Of a stretch of DNA of 64,000 nt, positions 46,506 to 58,832 are shown in pieces. The notes under the pieces were generated by a model. That model saw only the letters and a list, made by a program, of their open reading frames with translations, made no database searches and had not been told where the DNA came from. Position 1 is the first letter of the stretch, and each line of letters opens with the position of its first letter. The translations under genes and the position numbers were made by a program. The DNA comes from Phlebotomus papatasi (Eukaryota > Arthropoda > Insecta > Diptera > Psychodidae): contig NC_077223.1 of assembly GCF_024763615.1 (NCBI RefSeq), positions 10,602,001 to 10,666,000 of the forward strand, written 5' to 3'.

Positions 46506-47171
46506 GTCTTACAGGTTTCACCTAGAGGCCAGTAATACAAATACGGACGGAATAACGAACAATCGGCATATTTCACAAAAATTCAGTATACCAAAAATCC
46601 ACCAAACATTGTCCCTTGAAATGTGAAGAGTCAAAATAATATCTCAAAGTCGATTGGTTATAGACACTGCTCTCTCTTTGAGTTCGAGCAATAAAAAAAA
46701 CCAAGAAAAAAGTACCAGGAACTTCCACTCGTGAAGAACTTTCACGCAATGATACACTCTCTTTATTTTTCTACATTCGACCATCTGGACTGAAGTTCAT
46801 AAGGGAGGGTAAAATTCTCTCTAAAAGCTCCATTCTTCGGCCACTTAATTGCTACTGAAGTGGGAAGCCAAAAGGCAACAAAGTCAAATGGAAATTTATG
46901 TAGATTTATTCAATTGATTGCCCCCTCATCGAAAATTACCACTTTGATGGCATTCTCATCAACTGTTTCTATTTATTATTTCCTCAATTAACCCCTGACT
47001 TTGCAGTAATGCCATTTAATTCAATTTGTGCAAGACAGCAAAATCTGACAAGACAGTCAGATCTTATGGGAGAAGCTCTGTTCTGTTCAAGCTAAATTTA
47101 ACCCACTTTAACTCTTTGAAGACGACAGAAATCTGGCGGTCCAATTAATGCAAAATTTAAAAAAAACGATA

Positions 47172-47599
47172 GGGTAAGTGTGCCAAATTTCGGCATAGTT
47201 GCATGCAAGCGTCAAAATCTCAAGTTTGAAATGTAATATTTTAAATTCAAATTAATTTTTTTTATTCTTTCTTTTGTAAGAGTGTTGCTTGGAACCTTGT
47301 AAAGAGTTTACCGTCTTTATTTAGTCTTAAATCATTCTTAATACATTTTAAAATGAATAAAAATATAGACATAGCTTTGGTGCCCTATTTCGGCCACCTT
47401 CATTCTCATAGTACATTGCCCTTCGGGAATTCTTCCAATATCTTTTTCACGTCATCTCGTTTGTCAAAGCTACATATTTTGTTATTCTTTTGCATTGTAT
47501 AATCTCTAGAGTACGTAAAATCTTAAAAGTTCATGGAAATTTGAGGAACAAAAAAGGTGGCCGAAATTGCAAACTGGCCAGAATTTGGCACACTTACCC
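47172..47599 (+). mobile_element. GGGTAAGTGTGCCAAATTTCGGC element, copy 1
   Basis: 428 bp with inverted ends gggtaagtgtgccaaatttc and aatttggcacacttaccc, flanked by TA (47170-47171 and 47600-47601). Terminal words recur inside (atttcggccacctt, ggtggccgaaattgc). The second copy lies in opposite orientation at 56587. Confidence 0.87.
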
Positions 47600-49394
47600 T
47601 ATCTATCTGTTATTTAACATCTTTAATACAGAGAACATAGATTTACATTTTTTTGAATTAAGAACTGTAAAAAAACTGTTTGAAGGTTGGTAGGCGGAAG
47701 TGTATCACCGGGGTCACCTTTCAATTAGGCCAACTTAATAGGACTCTTTCCCCTTTTTTGATACTAAATTGTATTATGATAAGGCTCAGTTTCAATTCAA
47801 AATAAAAGAACAATACTTATTTGAAAGGTACCCCGATTCAAAAGTGCCGCACTTACCCCTACTGTAAGCGCATTATAAGCCCGTTTTTCTAGTTTTTACT
47901 GCTTATGAATTAATTACTAATTGCATCAGAGCTATTTTTCTGAAGCGCTTTAGACAATTTTCAGTAAGCTACATATTGCTTATTCGACAATCATAAAAAA
48001 TTCCAGTCATTCTCTTTTGTTACCTACGTTACAAATCTACTTTTGATCAATCCTATTAAACCTACTTCACACATTTATCCGAGAGATGTTTTTCACCGAA
48101 ATATAGGTTAAGGAGATTACGATAGCGAATTAACACATTTTTCTTCCATTCACATCTTCAATTGATGATGCATTTTGAGTCATGGTTGAGCATTACTCTC
48201 CCTTACTGTGCCATTGGAGACAAAGAGTCTACCCTCCATTTGTCTCAACCCCCAGTCCCCCCTATCCCGAGCACGTGATCCAGTAAATTCAACTTGGGAG
48301 ATAAATCTAACATGTTCGGTAGAGTGTGAAGATGCTCATTCATTGAGTGGTAAGATGTTTCTCCTCACATTCGCCTAACTCTAAGTTTAGTGGATTATTT
48401 TCTATGTCACGACATCTTTCCCAGTATCACTTCGTCCAAAGTATGTGATAAAAACTTGAGCAATCTCCTTACCCGCACATCATAGACATGATGCTTCTCC
48501 CTTCAAAGTATATTTGCATCATGAAGTTTAAATATTTTGTAAACTTTACCGCAAGCACCTAATTCGGCCATTTACAACACTGAGACACTCATATTATGAT
48601 TATGGTGCCGTCATTTTCCCCCTTCTTACCACCCAAAATGCCCACAATCGCGGACGAACACCATGCACCCAGGAATAATTGAGAAAAGTCCTTCTCACTC
48701 TAGCATACCCTCAATCGTTTTAAAATTACTAATCTTGCTGAAAAGTTTGTTAAACACGTAACGAAGTATATACTGCTCATGAAAGTGAACTAGGCCGGGA
48801 AAATTTACACCAGCATCTTTTAGTAAAACCTGCCATATACTTATATTATTTTGGAAAAGTAACTTATAGAGAATTTAGGCGATTTGCTATTTAACTTGGT
48901 TATCAAATTGAATATAAAAACTTACAGAACTATATTAGGTATTACAAATTAGACAGTATTAATTATTAATATTAATATAATCTAGATAATATTAATGATT
49001 AATATTATCTAGACTTAACTAAAATCTGCAAAATACGGCTAATTAACTGAAAACGTAAATGCTACTCGAAAAGTTCGAGGCACTTCAATATATTGCTGAT
49101 CAGGCAAGCGTAATAAGTTTATTGAAACTTACTGTAAAAGCTCCTCCAATAAATCTTTAATGGTCGCTCTGTCTTCATTAAAATATCCTTAACTAAAATA
49201 TAGTGCTATTATTGATGTAATATCCTCAAGTAAACCACCTCTTGAATTGGGATTCTACGGATTTAATCGAAAGGTCAGGATTGGAAAAATAGAACACACC
49301 TACTACAAACTATTCACAGATGTTTTTCTCCAAGATAAAGTACATGCGAAAACTTATTTTAATATTTAAAGAAAAAAAAACTTTTTTTTTACTA
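47600..49394. other. Intergenic stretch, 1.8 kb
   Basis: No exon, RNA gene or clear repeat pair. An AT-rich near-palindrome (attaatattaatataatctagat...) lies at about 48958-49015. Confidence 0.4.
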
Positions 49395-49411
49395 ATTGTT
49401 TAGTCCACAAA

Positions 49412-49636
49412 GATTCCCCAGAAAACCGATGCAAGCCATTGTGAAGATGTGTCGGCCTCGAGACAGACCTATGACAAGGTGGCTGAATCAAGTTCAGGAT
49501 CTTGCCTTGAAGCGGCTTGAGATCGAATCCGAATATTTTCCTGAAGTAGCGGAGGTTCGACAGGCATGGGCTGCTAAACTGGACGTCATAGGCCCGTGAT
49601 CCCAATAAGGATAAGCGGTTGAAAATGATGACGTTG
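49412..49636 (+). mobile_element. 5'-truncated non-LTR retrotransposon, 3' end
   Basis: About 225 bp. It encodes the last residues of a retrotransposon protein (RPMTRWLNQVQDLALKRLEI then VRQAWAAKLDVIGP, stop at about 49597-49599). Then comes the tail caataaggataagcggttga with (atg)n. It is flanked by a 16-17 bp duplication attgtttagtc(c/t)acaa at 49395 and 49637, with one difference. The same tail is at 13019-13127. Confidence 0.87.
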
Positions 49637-50175
49637 ATTGTTTAGTCTACAAGAAAACTCATTAGTTTTCCTGATCGAATTTCGAAGATCAAAAATTTGT
49701 AAAGAGGAAAATTAATTTAGGAGACGTACAAAGAGTACCTGACCCTTTGGAGAATTTTTAGCGTGATACAGTAGCGCAGCTCCCTTAGATCCATTGTACG
49801 GAACTACAGTCTGAATTTTCGAACATAAATTACATTTTTTCCAAGGAGCGCTATTTTCGAATATGAGCCTGTCTCCATAACTTAATTTATTCCATTAATA
49901 GTAGTAGAAAGTACTCTCCCTTCGAACGTTTTCATGCCTTCGAATAATGTGAATTTTCTTTTGTTTTTCCTAAGAGACTTACGCATAATTATTTTGCAAT
50001 TTTAAATAATTGATGATAATCTAACTAATATTTAATAGAAATGTGTAAGTCTATTTCTAAGTTATTTTAGGCAATATTTTGAGTGATTTATAAATTCGTT
50101 CAAATCAGCTATGAACCGGTTATGAACCGATAAGTATTTTTTTTAAATCAATTTTACTCAAATTAATTTTAATTA

Positions 50176-50392
50176 GGGGAAAGTGCCCATGCTTGATACC
50201 ATTGGAAGCTTCGTAATGAATAAATTTTTCCTATGTTTCTCAATTAACGTGACTCCGCTATATATTTTAAAAACTGGCCACTTTCCCATAGTTTTTAAAA
50301 TGTGGTTGCGATGAGTCACATATATATTGTGAAACATAGAAAATTTAGTCATTACGAAGCTTCCAATGATATCAAGCATGGGCACTTTCCCC
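50176..50392. mobile_element. GGGGAAAGTGCCCATGCTTGATA MITE, TA target
   Basis: 217 bp with inverted ends ggggaaagtgcccatgcttg and caagcatgggcactttcccc, flanked by TA (50174-50175 and 50393-50394). Relatives include 53890-54873 and half copies at 51268 and 2596. Confidence 0.87.
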
Positions 50393-50479
50393 TACTCTTA
50401 TAATTAATTTGTTTTTCATTCTTTCGAGTGATTTACGAATCGCTTTCAATTGATTGAGAACCAGCCCAAAAAACAATTT

Positions 50480-51123
50480 TTTCTTAATATAGTCTTGTAG
50501 AATTCCTTAAGTAAGGCACTATAGAACCAAAAATCTTTTTATTTGCTTATAACGCTCTTGGTTCCATAGCTGAGATAACTATAAGTGAAGTGCCGCACTC
50601 TTAAGTATCTTAAGAGATTCTATAAGAATTTCAACCGAAAATTCTCACTTTAAGTCTTTTAAAAGTGTACTGAAAGACTTGTCTAACGGCGTTATCACAC
50701 TTGCACATTTAAATTTTAATGTGATTCACATTAATTGTCGCTTGTGAGCGTCCAAATATGTTATTTGTGTCTTTGAGTCACTTAATATTTGGGGTTTTTC
50801 TATTTATTGATAAAGAAGTGGACTTGGCCTGCAAAAATAAGTTTAAATTTACCTAAAGCAGAAATATTTTTCACATTAAAAAATTAAAGTGAAAATCGCA
50901 TTAATTTTTCGAATTAATGCTATAAATCAATTTATATCAAATTTTGCGGGTCAAGTCTACCTTTTTATCAACAAATAGATCAAATTTTGAATATAAAATG
51001 ATTCAAACACACAAATTACGCATTTGGACGCCCACCAGCGACAATTAATGTAAATCACATTAAAATTTTAATGTGCAAGTGTGATAACGCCGTAATACTT
51101 CGTTCTATAAGGCAGCTGTTTTG
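50480..51123 (-). repeat. Repeat C, copy 1 (interrupted by MITE copy 5)
   Basis: The parts 50480-50686 and 51093-51123 match 57985-58232 in reverse, including ggttccatagctgag, agagattctataagaatttc and ctataaggcagctgtttt. Copy 1 is split by the MITE at 50687-51092; copy 2 is uninterrupted. Confidence 0.85.
50687..51092 (+). mobile_element. PIF/Harbinger-like MITE, copy 5 of 5
   Basis: 406 bp from CGGCGTTATCACA to TGTGATAACGCCG, so both ends match perfectly here. It is flanked by TAA at 50684-50686 and 51093-51095. The uninterrupted relative at 58023-58025 carries a single TAA at the same point. Confidence 0.93.
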
Positions 51124-53399
51124 CTTCTTGGGAATAAATGATAAATGAGTGAAAGTACTTTTGAGGGATAGCCTCTAAGTCACGGGTTCTCGCACATCGC
51201 AAAGCCTGGGATGCTTAACACTATTTCTACTTTTCGTAGTTTCGTAGAATCGTAAGATGGCAGTAGGGGAAAGTGCCCAGGCTTTGAACGGTCCCAAGCT
51301 TTGTAATGACAAATTTTTCCTATTTTTCTGAATAAATGCGACTCTGCAATATATTTTAAAAACAAGACACTTTCCTCTAATTTTTTAAAATATGGATGAC
51401 ATTAATAAATAAATGTCCTTTTCGAAATTATTCACTTGTGTGCAAATATTCGGTTTAAATTTTCGAACTTGCAATGAGTTTTTAGATAATTTCTCTCTGA
51501 TATACCTTCGAATACGATATACTTTTGTACAGTATGAACCTCAACCGGAAAGGGCTTTCAGATCGGGAAGGTTATCAATGAACATAAGAATTCATGTTCG
51601 AAAATTTACGAACTAAGACGATCTTGATTGTCGTTTGATTCTGACAACAAAAGATGACTGTTAATTTTAAATAAACCATTGTAGAATATGTTTCATATCA
51701 AAATCTCCAATTTAACTCCCCTTAATCAATTTCATTGAAATCTGTACGCATTTATTTTATTATACATATGCAATCATATATATGTAATTTGAACCTTTTG
51801 ATATAAAATGGAGAGAGAAATCGATCGTCGTCAATTTACTACGAAATTGTACAGATATAAGAGACATCAATTAAATGAAACTCTGCGCCCAAAAGCTTAG
51901 CAGTGAGTGGCAATTTGTGAATGTGACCATGGGTTAAATATATATAATACCAGAGTGTGCTTTATAAAAGCTCTATCATATTGCCTGACCACCTATCAAG
52001 CTCTATGGACGAAACTTGAAATTATTTGAATATTTAGGATAACATCGGCTAAAATGAGAAACGGAATTATATCTCGTTGTTAGCTGTAGAGATATTTTTG
52101 GCTAAATGGAAATTTTAATCTTCCTTGGGTGGATGCTTTTCGTGTGATATTAAATCATGTCTTCCACCCACAATTTACCATCCTTCCGAGAGAGAAAGAA
52201 GTTCTCACTGTCTCTCTCCTTCTTTTTGGTAATGTGGGTGGGACACTGAGGCGATTTTAATTAGTTATGATACTACTGAGAGTCAGTGAGGGAAATGAAT
52301 TTCCCGCATCGCGAATGCTGTGGTGCAGAAGAAAATTGCACGCGAAACGCGATTATAGACGACATTAAAATTCTTTTGTGTCAAAAGCACACAGTGATGA
52401 AAGTTTTTGAAGGAGGAATTTCATTTGATTTAACTTCATATTGTTTTCCTTCAGTGCCGTGGGCTAAAAAAAAGGACCATTTTCCTTTCTCTGTCTCTCC
52501 CTTGCAGACATCATAAGGAAAATTTATATAGTGAAGTTTCTTGGCTCCATTGGCGGCCAAAAAGTATGAGTGTCAGACCCGGAAGTTGCATTGGATTTCA
52601 ACTTCTCCAATTCATACACTCCAAGGAAAGGTGAATAGTTTCCGTCTTATGCTCGAATTCATAATCAAAAGTCTCAGAGACAATCTAACATGATTTTCAT
52701 TCATGATAAGATTATTTTGAAAAAATAACTTCAATTGCTTCATTTCAAGGAGCTTTAATTTATTTAATACTTTAATTTGGTAACAGATCAATATTTTGAA
52801 GAGCTTACAATATCGTCCACATTGACTGAAACATCGGACACTGCAATTATAAGTTTTCAAAATTTTGGAATGACCTACGATACTAAATGATTCCACGTCC
52901 ATTGAAAAAGTTCAAAGAGATAGAATAGTTCTGACAAAAAAAAAACAATTTTCATTAAAAATATTATATTATACTTCAAAGGACATCAGTGACTAATGGC
53001 ATCTACACACTAGATAAATTTATGTCCATATTGAAGAGTTTTTCCTATACAGTAGGGAATTTGCTTCAATATGGACATAAATTTCTCTAGTGTATAGAGG
53101 CCATAAATACAAATTGTCCGAAATTCTATCGTGTTCCCCAATTATTGAAGTAAGCAAATCAAAATAAACTACCTTAAGAGGGATTTCGAAGAGACAAATC
53201 CGAATTTACTCAAAAAATCAAGGCAAATCCAAAGTGGTACTTCACGTATTCGACGTTTGGCGCTGATAGTACTTTCTTTTCGAAATTTATATAATTTTGA
53301 CAAGCTATTCAAGTTATACATTTTCCTATAATACGTTATTTTATTAGTTTCTTTCAACAGGTTTTGTAATTTTGCATGAAAAAAAATGAAACATAACTA
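51124..53399. other. Intergenic stretch with a few repeat relics
   Basis: A half element with ggggaaagtgcccaggcttt lies at 51268-51385. A hairpin is at 52996-53104. Short open frames (for example 52286-52516) lack domains and are not annotated. Nothing else was supported. Confidence 0.45.
52996..53104. repeat. Hairpin element, 41 bp arms
   Basis: The arm atggcatctacacactagat followed by aaatttatgtccatattgaag pairs with cttcaatatggacataaatt followed by tctctagtgtatagaggccat, loop about 26 nt. It could be a tiny MITE or a small-RNA hairpin. Similar to 17690-17826 in its outer gg.(a/t)ct(a)tacaca words. Confidence 0.65.
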
Positions 53400-54976
53400 G
53401 GGGAGACTGGGGCAAAATTTGTCAAAATGAAAATTTCAATATTCACTATTTTCTAAAATAAAATAGACTGAGGCTTGGAATTTTTATTATAGATAGCCTT
53501 CATGAACCTTCTTAAACTTACAAAGTTTCAAGGGATTCGAGGAAGGATTATGTAAAATAAAAAATAATTAAGTTTTGAGCGCTATTTTTGGAATATTTGG
53601 CTTACAGAAAATATCAATACTGATTAGCTCAATTTAAGCACATTTCTCATTAAGATAGAAAAAATTATCTTTGACAAAGTTGTAGAGAAATAAATTTCCT
53701 ATAAAAATATGTGTATTTGATATTTTTATCGTGTGAGAGAGTAAAACGTCACAAATTATCCAAATACTGACAAAATTTGCCCTAGAAATTTTGAGAATCT
53801 CCACAAAATCGACTTTTAGAAAATGATTCAAAAATCACATTTCTTTCGAGATAGAGGAAAATAGTCTTCTGCAGTGTTGTAGAGCAGTAGGGGAAAGTGA
53901 CCATGCTTGATACGATCCAAGCTTGATAATAACTATTTTTTTCCTATGTTAATCAAGAGTTATGACTCATCGCAATATATTTCAATAGCTGGTGCTAAGC
54001 CTCACATTTCCTAAAAAAATAGGATCCTAGCTCTTTTTTCCTAGTTTCAGGAAGCAAAAATCAAAAATAGGCCCAAAACTGTAATTTCGATACATGATAT
54101 TTCATAAGTGTTTCTTAATTAATGTCGCTGTTCACGAAAACTACTATCATAGGCACATAGAGGGGTCATCAGTACTAATATTTATGTAAAAATATTTTTA
54201 CTTGGTGGACACTGTTTTTGTAGGTGGTAACAAATTCATAAATTCTACTTGTGTCCATCCTATATTTTAAGAAGGGTCCATGAATGATAATTTTAATGTG
54301 GCAACTATATCATTAGATGTGATTATTTCATAATTACACATATTGCAATCCGCCAATTTTATCGACAATTGACATAATCTTCAACCCTGTTGCCTGAATT
54401 TTAAGGTTGCAGAGTGACATATTCATGGACTCAAAGTGAAAAAAATGATTTTCACTAGCACCCTAATGTCATATAACATGGCTTAGAAAAATTACATAAA
54501 AGTGATTTTAAAACTAATAACCAGTCATATAAACGATTTAAGCAGATAGATTAGAGTTCCGTCTAAATATTGATGTGCAATTTTTTGTATCCGGTGAATT
54601 TTTTGCAGTGAAAATGGGCTTCCGAATTGTCGAATCAATTATTATACAGGAAGGCCCCGGACCCAACTTGTATAAAAATCGCTACTGAATTTCCATTTTT
54701 TTCTTGAGGAAAATCTAAGGATTTCCAGGAACTATTTGAGGTTGGATTATGAACCTAATAAGTGAGACATTTTTTTGTCATAGTGCAAGAATCGCTTCGG
54801 TTTGTGTGTTAATCAGAAAATAATCACAAACCTTGGACATCATTTTACAGTATCAAGCATGGTCACTTTCCCCTAAATTTCAAATAAGAATATGCTCATT
54901 ACAAAACGTTTAAGTTTTTTCAGAGCTCGTGAAAGAATTAAATATGCGTTTTGACAAGTCTTGCCCCAATCTCACC
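53400..54976. mobile_element. GGGAGACTGGGGCAAAATTTG element, interrupted
   Basis: Ends gggagactggggcaaaattt and, inverted, caagtcttgccccaatctcacc, flanked by TA (53398-53399 and 54977-54978). The interior (gttgtagag.a..aatttcctat) is related to 27776-29045. It is split by the element at 53890-54873, so about 590 bp belong to it. Confidence 0.8.
53890..54873. mobile_element. GGGGAAAGTGACCATGCTTGATAC element, nested
   Basis: 984 bp with inverted ends ggggaaagtgaccatgcttg and caagcatggtcactttcccc, flanked by TA (53888-53889 and 54874-54875). It shares its ends with 50176-50392 but has a much longer, different interior. Non-coding. Confidence 0.85.
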
Positions 54977-55075
54977 TACATTGTAAATTTAATTGATATT
55001 TTTATGTACAATTGGTTTAAAAAATTCTAACAACTAACTGTCTATATTTAAGGAAGCGGTCTCAGGTCTATATAT

Positions 55076-55294
55076 GGAGTAAAATGGGGTAGTTTTAATA
55101 CAATTTCAAATTGAAACATTTCAGATTACCTTACCATTTCAAATGAGCAAAGTAAAAAAAAAGACCACGAAATTGTAGAAAAGGACGAATAATAAGAAAA
55201 GAAATACTTTTTCTTGGTTTTTTTGCAATCCAAAATAGCAAAAAAATATAATAACTCTAAATTGGAAATCGTTCCAAATTACTCAATTTTACCC
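55076..55294. mobile_element. Diverged GAGTAAAATGGGGTAG MITE
   Basis: 219 bp with imperfect inverted ends ggagtaaaatggggtagttt and ccaaattactcaattttaccc. It is related to 34612-35084. The flanks are TA on the left and TG on the right. Confidence 0.65.
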
Positions 55295-56586
55295 TGCATA
55301 TTATTATACTTACTGAATAAATTGATTAAAATCTTAAGATTATTAAAAAAAGCTTAACTTATAAATACAATAATTCAAGATACAAACCGCAAAATATTTT
55401 TAAATTTTCTATTTTTCCATTCATAAAATTGCAAGTACATTTATCTATATCATTGACCTATCAACAACAATTACAATAGCCGTGACATAAAAATTTGCAC
55501 TTAATATTGCTCGATCAAAGGCAATATTGCATCCCTTGCGATATTTTCAAGTCCCTTCCACAAGCAATAGAGGAGAATATTTCGAGGTGTAAAAAAATTG
55601 ACTGAGAACTATAAAGAATAGAGGGAAGTTTGGAAAAAGTTTTCCGACTTCAAGAAAACTATCCCCTAAGTGTACTCAATGGTCTTTCTTCTATTGAGCC
55701 ATATTACATTTAAAAAAAAAAGCCACACAAATTCACTCGCACTCCCGCGAGACAGCTTTTCTTGCAGAGACTTTTCTATATACGGAAAAAGTTCGTCATA
55801 ATCTTTTTCAAGTGAAAAATTTTTGCCTCTATGGCTCTTTTTTTTTCTTCTTCAAATCCTCCTTTCATAAGCACACCCAATTTTTTTTTTCTAGCAAGGC
55901 CTCAAATTCAAGAAAGCCTGTAACATATAAATCCCCGCTTAAGATGCCAAGTTCCGGAATTGAAGGTTTTGAAGAGATGAAAGAGATTGGCGGGATAAAA
56001 TATAAAAGATATTACCAAAATATTTTCATTCAACAACAAAAAAAAAACTTTTCAGACGAGATTGTAAAAGTCCAGTATATAGAGAGCAATTTGTATTATT
56101 TCATTTTCAACGAAATAAAGTTCCAAACCTCATCTTTTTGATGCACAAAATCTCTACCATTTTATTTCAAGGTTTAATTCAAAATCCCATACCACAATTT
56201 TCTTGCTTAATGGTTTTCTATAGTCTGTGTTTACTTCCCTTAAACACACTCTATTAATCTCAAATCCTTGTAGAAACTACACACAGAAGATTTTCATGAA
56301 CCGTGAAAATTTGATAATAAACAAAATTATGGCTTGTTTGTATACATTTGTTGTAGAGATGGGTTAATTCATTACACATATTTTTGACGTGATTGAGAAG
56401 TTTCAAGTCAAATGAACTGATAGTTATTGAAATTGATCCTATCCTTTTAAGAAAAAGACTACCGCTGGATGTAAGTAGTCTAGATTCCAGATGGGAGATA
56501 TTAGCTTGGAAGTGGTGTACACGGAAATGGAAGTATTATGGAAGTGGAAGTCTCAAAAATGAAATAATTTTTGCGTTTTTCATTTA
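55295..56586. other. Intergenic stretch, 1.3 kb
   Basis: No supported gene or repeat. An open frame at 55812-56141 is AT-rich and lacks any recognisable domain. Confidence 0.4.
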
Positions 56587-57012
56587 GGGTAAGTGTGCCA
56601 AATTCCGGCCAGCTTGCAATTTCGGCCATCTTTCTTAATCCTCGAATTTCCATGAAGTTTTAGTTTTTATATACTCTAGAGATTATACAATGCAAAAGAA
56701 AAACAGAAAATGTAATTTCGACAAATGAGATGACGTGAAACAGACATTGGAAGAAATCCTGAAGAGCAAGGAACTATGAGAATAAAGGTGGCCGAAATAG
56801 GGGACCAAAGCCATGTTTACATTTTTATTAATTTTAAAATCTACTAAGAATTATTTTAGAGAAAATAGAGACGATAAATTGTTAACAAGTTTCCAAGCAA
56901 CACTCCGTAAGAAAAAGGAGTAAAAAAATCAATTTTTATTAAAAATATTGCATTTCAAATTTGAGACTTTGTCGCTTGCATGCAACTATGCCGAAATTTG
57001 GCACACTTACCC
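56587..57012 (-). mobile_element. GGGTAAGTGTGCCAAATTCCGGCC element, copy 2
   Basis: 426 bp with ends gggtaagtgtgccaaattcc and aatttggcacacttaccc, flanked by TA (56585-56586 and 57013-57014). The interior matches 47172-47599 in reverse (gagattatacaatgcaaaag, ggaactatgagaataaaggtgg). Confidence 0.87.
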
Positions 57013-57419
57013 TAATTACAGTAGAAAAAGTGCTCGTGAACATATAACGCAATTACTTGTCCTTCGGGCTAAATTTATTGTAGTTCTACGTCGCAATTTT
57101 CTCCAACTCCTCACCAAAATTCTCGTTGAATAAAAATGCAATTACGATATCCAAAAAAGCAGAAAATAATAATCCAGTTGTTGAAGAAAATTCACGTTAG
57201 ATTTTAGTCGTTTCTTTTAAATTCAAATACCGAAAGTGCAGAAAGTTCTGGAAATCACATAAGGCACTTCCGAAAGTGTGAAAGGCTTTGACGTTTTGCA
57301 TACAAACATAGGAAGTGCTGGAAGTGGTGTACACAATTTTTCAACTATTATCTGCTAGAATCTACTAGATTCACAAAAAAATAAGAAAAATTGAGAATAA
57401 TATATTCAGATTTATCCGA

Positions 57420-58640
57420 GAGTATAAAATAAGTGCTTAATAAGTACTTAATAAGTACTTATTAAGTCTTTAACTAGGTTATTTTTTTTTGACGATAGTA
57501 ATATCCGATGGCTAAAAGTGCAAACAATTGGATAGAAAGAGATGCAATAATAAATGCAACAGAAAAATTCTTAATGATTCAGTGATATATTTAATTAAAG
57601 TTAAAATTAGTTAAATTTATGGAGCGTAGTTTGATTTGGTAGGTTTAATAATGAGCTATCCAGTTGCGCAACTTAAAGGCCGTGAGTATAATTTCACCCC
57701 GAAATATCCGAAAATCTGTTTAATACGGAACCGTGACCTTACCTAAGTGATTTCTACATTCTGATAAATTCTCATTCTAATGTCACTACAGCATAATCCT
57801 AGAGTGTAAGGTGCCCCAAAAAATTGAAGAATTGAATTAAGAATATGAAACTCTGATTTCTTTTCCCTTTAGGTCCTACAAAAGGTGTCCCAGAAGTCCA
57901 ACTTAACCAAATTTTCTATTTTTTTTAACGCTAATTCTAATGACTCCCGGAACAAAGACGTCCGGAATTTCTGAAGAAAGATTTACCCAATAAACAAAAC
58001 AGCTGCCTTATAGAATCAAGTATTAGACAAGTCTTTTTGTGCACTTTTAAAGGACTTAAAGTGAGATTTTTCTGTTGAAATTCCTATAGAAACTCTTAAA
58101 ATCCTTAAGAGTGCGTCACTTTACTTATAGTAAACTCAGTGATGGAACCAAGAGCATTATAAGCAAATAAAAAGAATTTTTGGTTTTATAATGCCTTATT
58201 TAGGAAATTCTACAAGAATATATTAAGAAAATAATGCTTCTTGTGTAGTAGCTCAACCGGCACCAGTTGAAGTTAACTCACACTGCGCATCCCTTTCAAC
58301 CCTTTCAACGGAATTAGGAGCACATATAAAACAAACATGATGAATTAAAAAACGTCTTATAATCATTAGAATAACCCCTTAAAAAGTAATTAGCTGAAAG
58401 TCCTTAATTAAGTAGTTAAAAAATTGCTTTTTATTTCCTTAATAACTACTTAGTTAAGAACTCTTACAAAGGCCTTAATTAAGTACTTAGTGTTGATGAT
58501 GAGTTATACCATATTATTTTCACTATTCGCCATAAAGTGCTGACGTTTTGGATGCCCTACAACATCTTAAAATTAAGTCATTACGTTAAAAGCTTATTAA
58601 GTTCTTTATTAATAATTAATGTATTAACCGGGGTATTTCA
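57420..58640. repeat. AAGTACTTA repeat pair enclosing repeat C
   Basis: The left block (57427-57480, cttaataagtacttattaag) resembles 7600-7805. The right block (58390-58630, ccttaattaagtacttagtg ... taaccgg) resembles 9955-10137. They may be ends of one 1.2 kb element, with repeat C copy 2 and unplaced DNA inside. Confidence 0.5.
57985..58232 (+). repeat. Repeat C, copy 2 (uninterrupted)
   Basis: About 248 bp matching both parts of 50480-51123 in reverse. The single TTA at 58023-58025 marks the site where the MITE sits in copy 1. Confidence 0.85.
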
Positions 58641-58730
58641 AAAAACGTCAATACTAACTGAAATTACATCCTAACTAAATTACAACTCGATCAAATCTCT
58701 GAAGTGTTGAGTGAGTAAAGCTATCTATAT

Positions 58731-58832
58731 ATCGTCGATTGGATCAGCAACTGTGCTAACTGCATTTTCTTTGTATCAGCATTCAATGTAAGCGACAGTG
58801 CAGTTAGCACAGTTGCTGATCCAACCGACGAT
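58731..58832. repeat. Strong hairpin, 34 bp arms (miRNA-like or tiny MITE)
   Basis: The arm 58731-58764 (containing ggatcagcaactgtgctaac) pairs with 58799-58832 (containing gttagcacagttgctgatcc). There is one mismatch in 34 and a loop of 34 nt. Length and loop size would suit a microRNA precursor, but such perfect pairing is also usual for young inverted-repeat elements. Confidence 0.7.
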
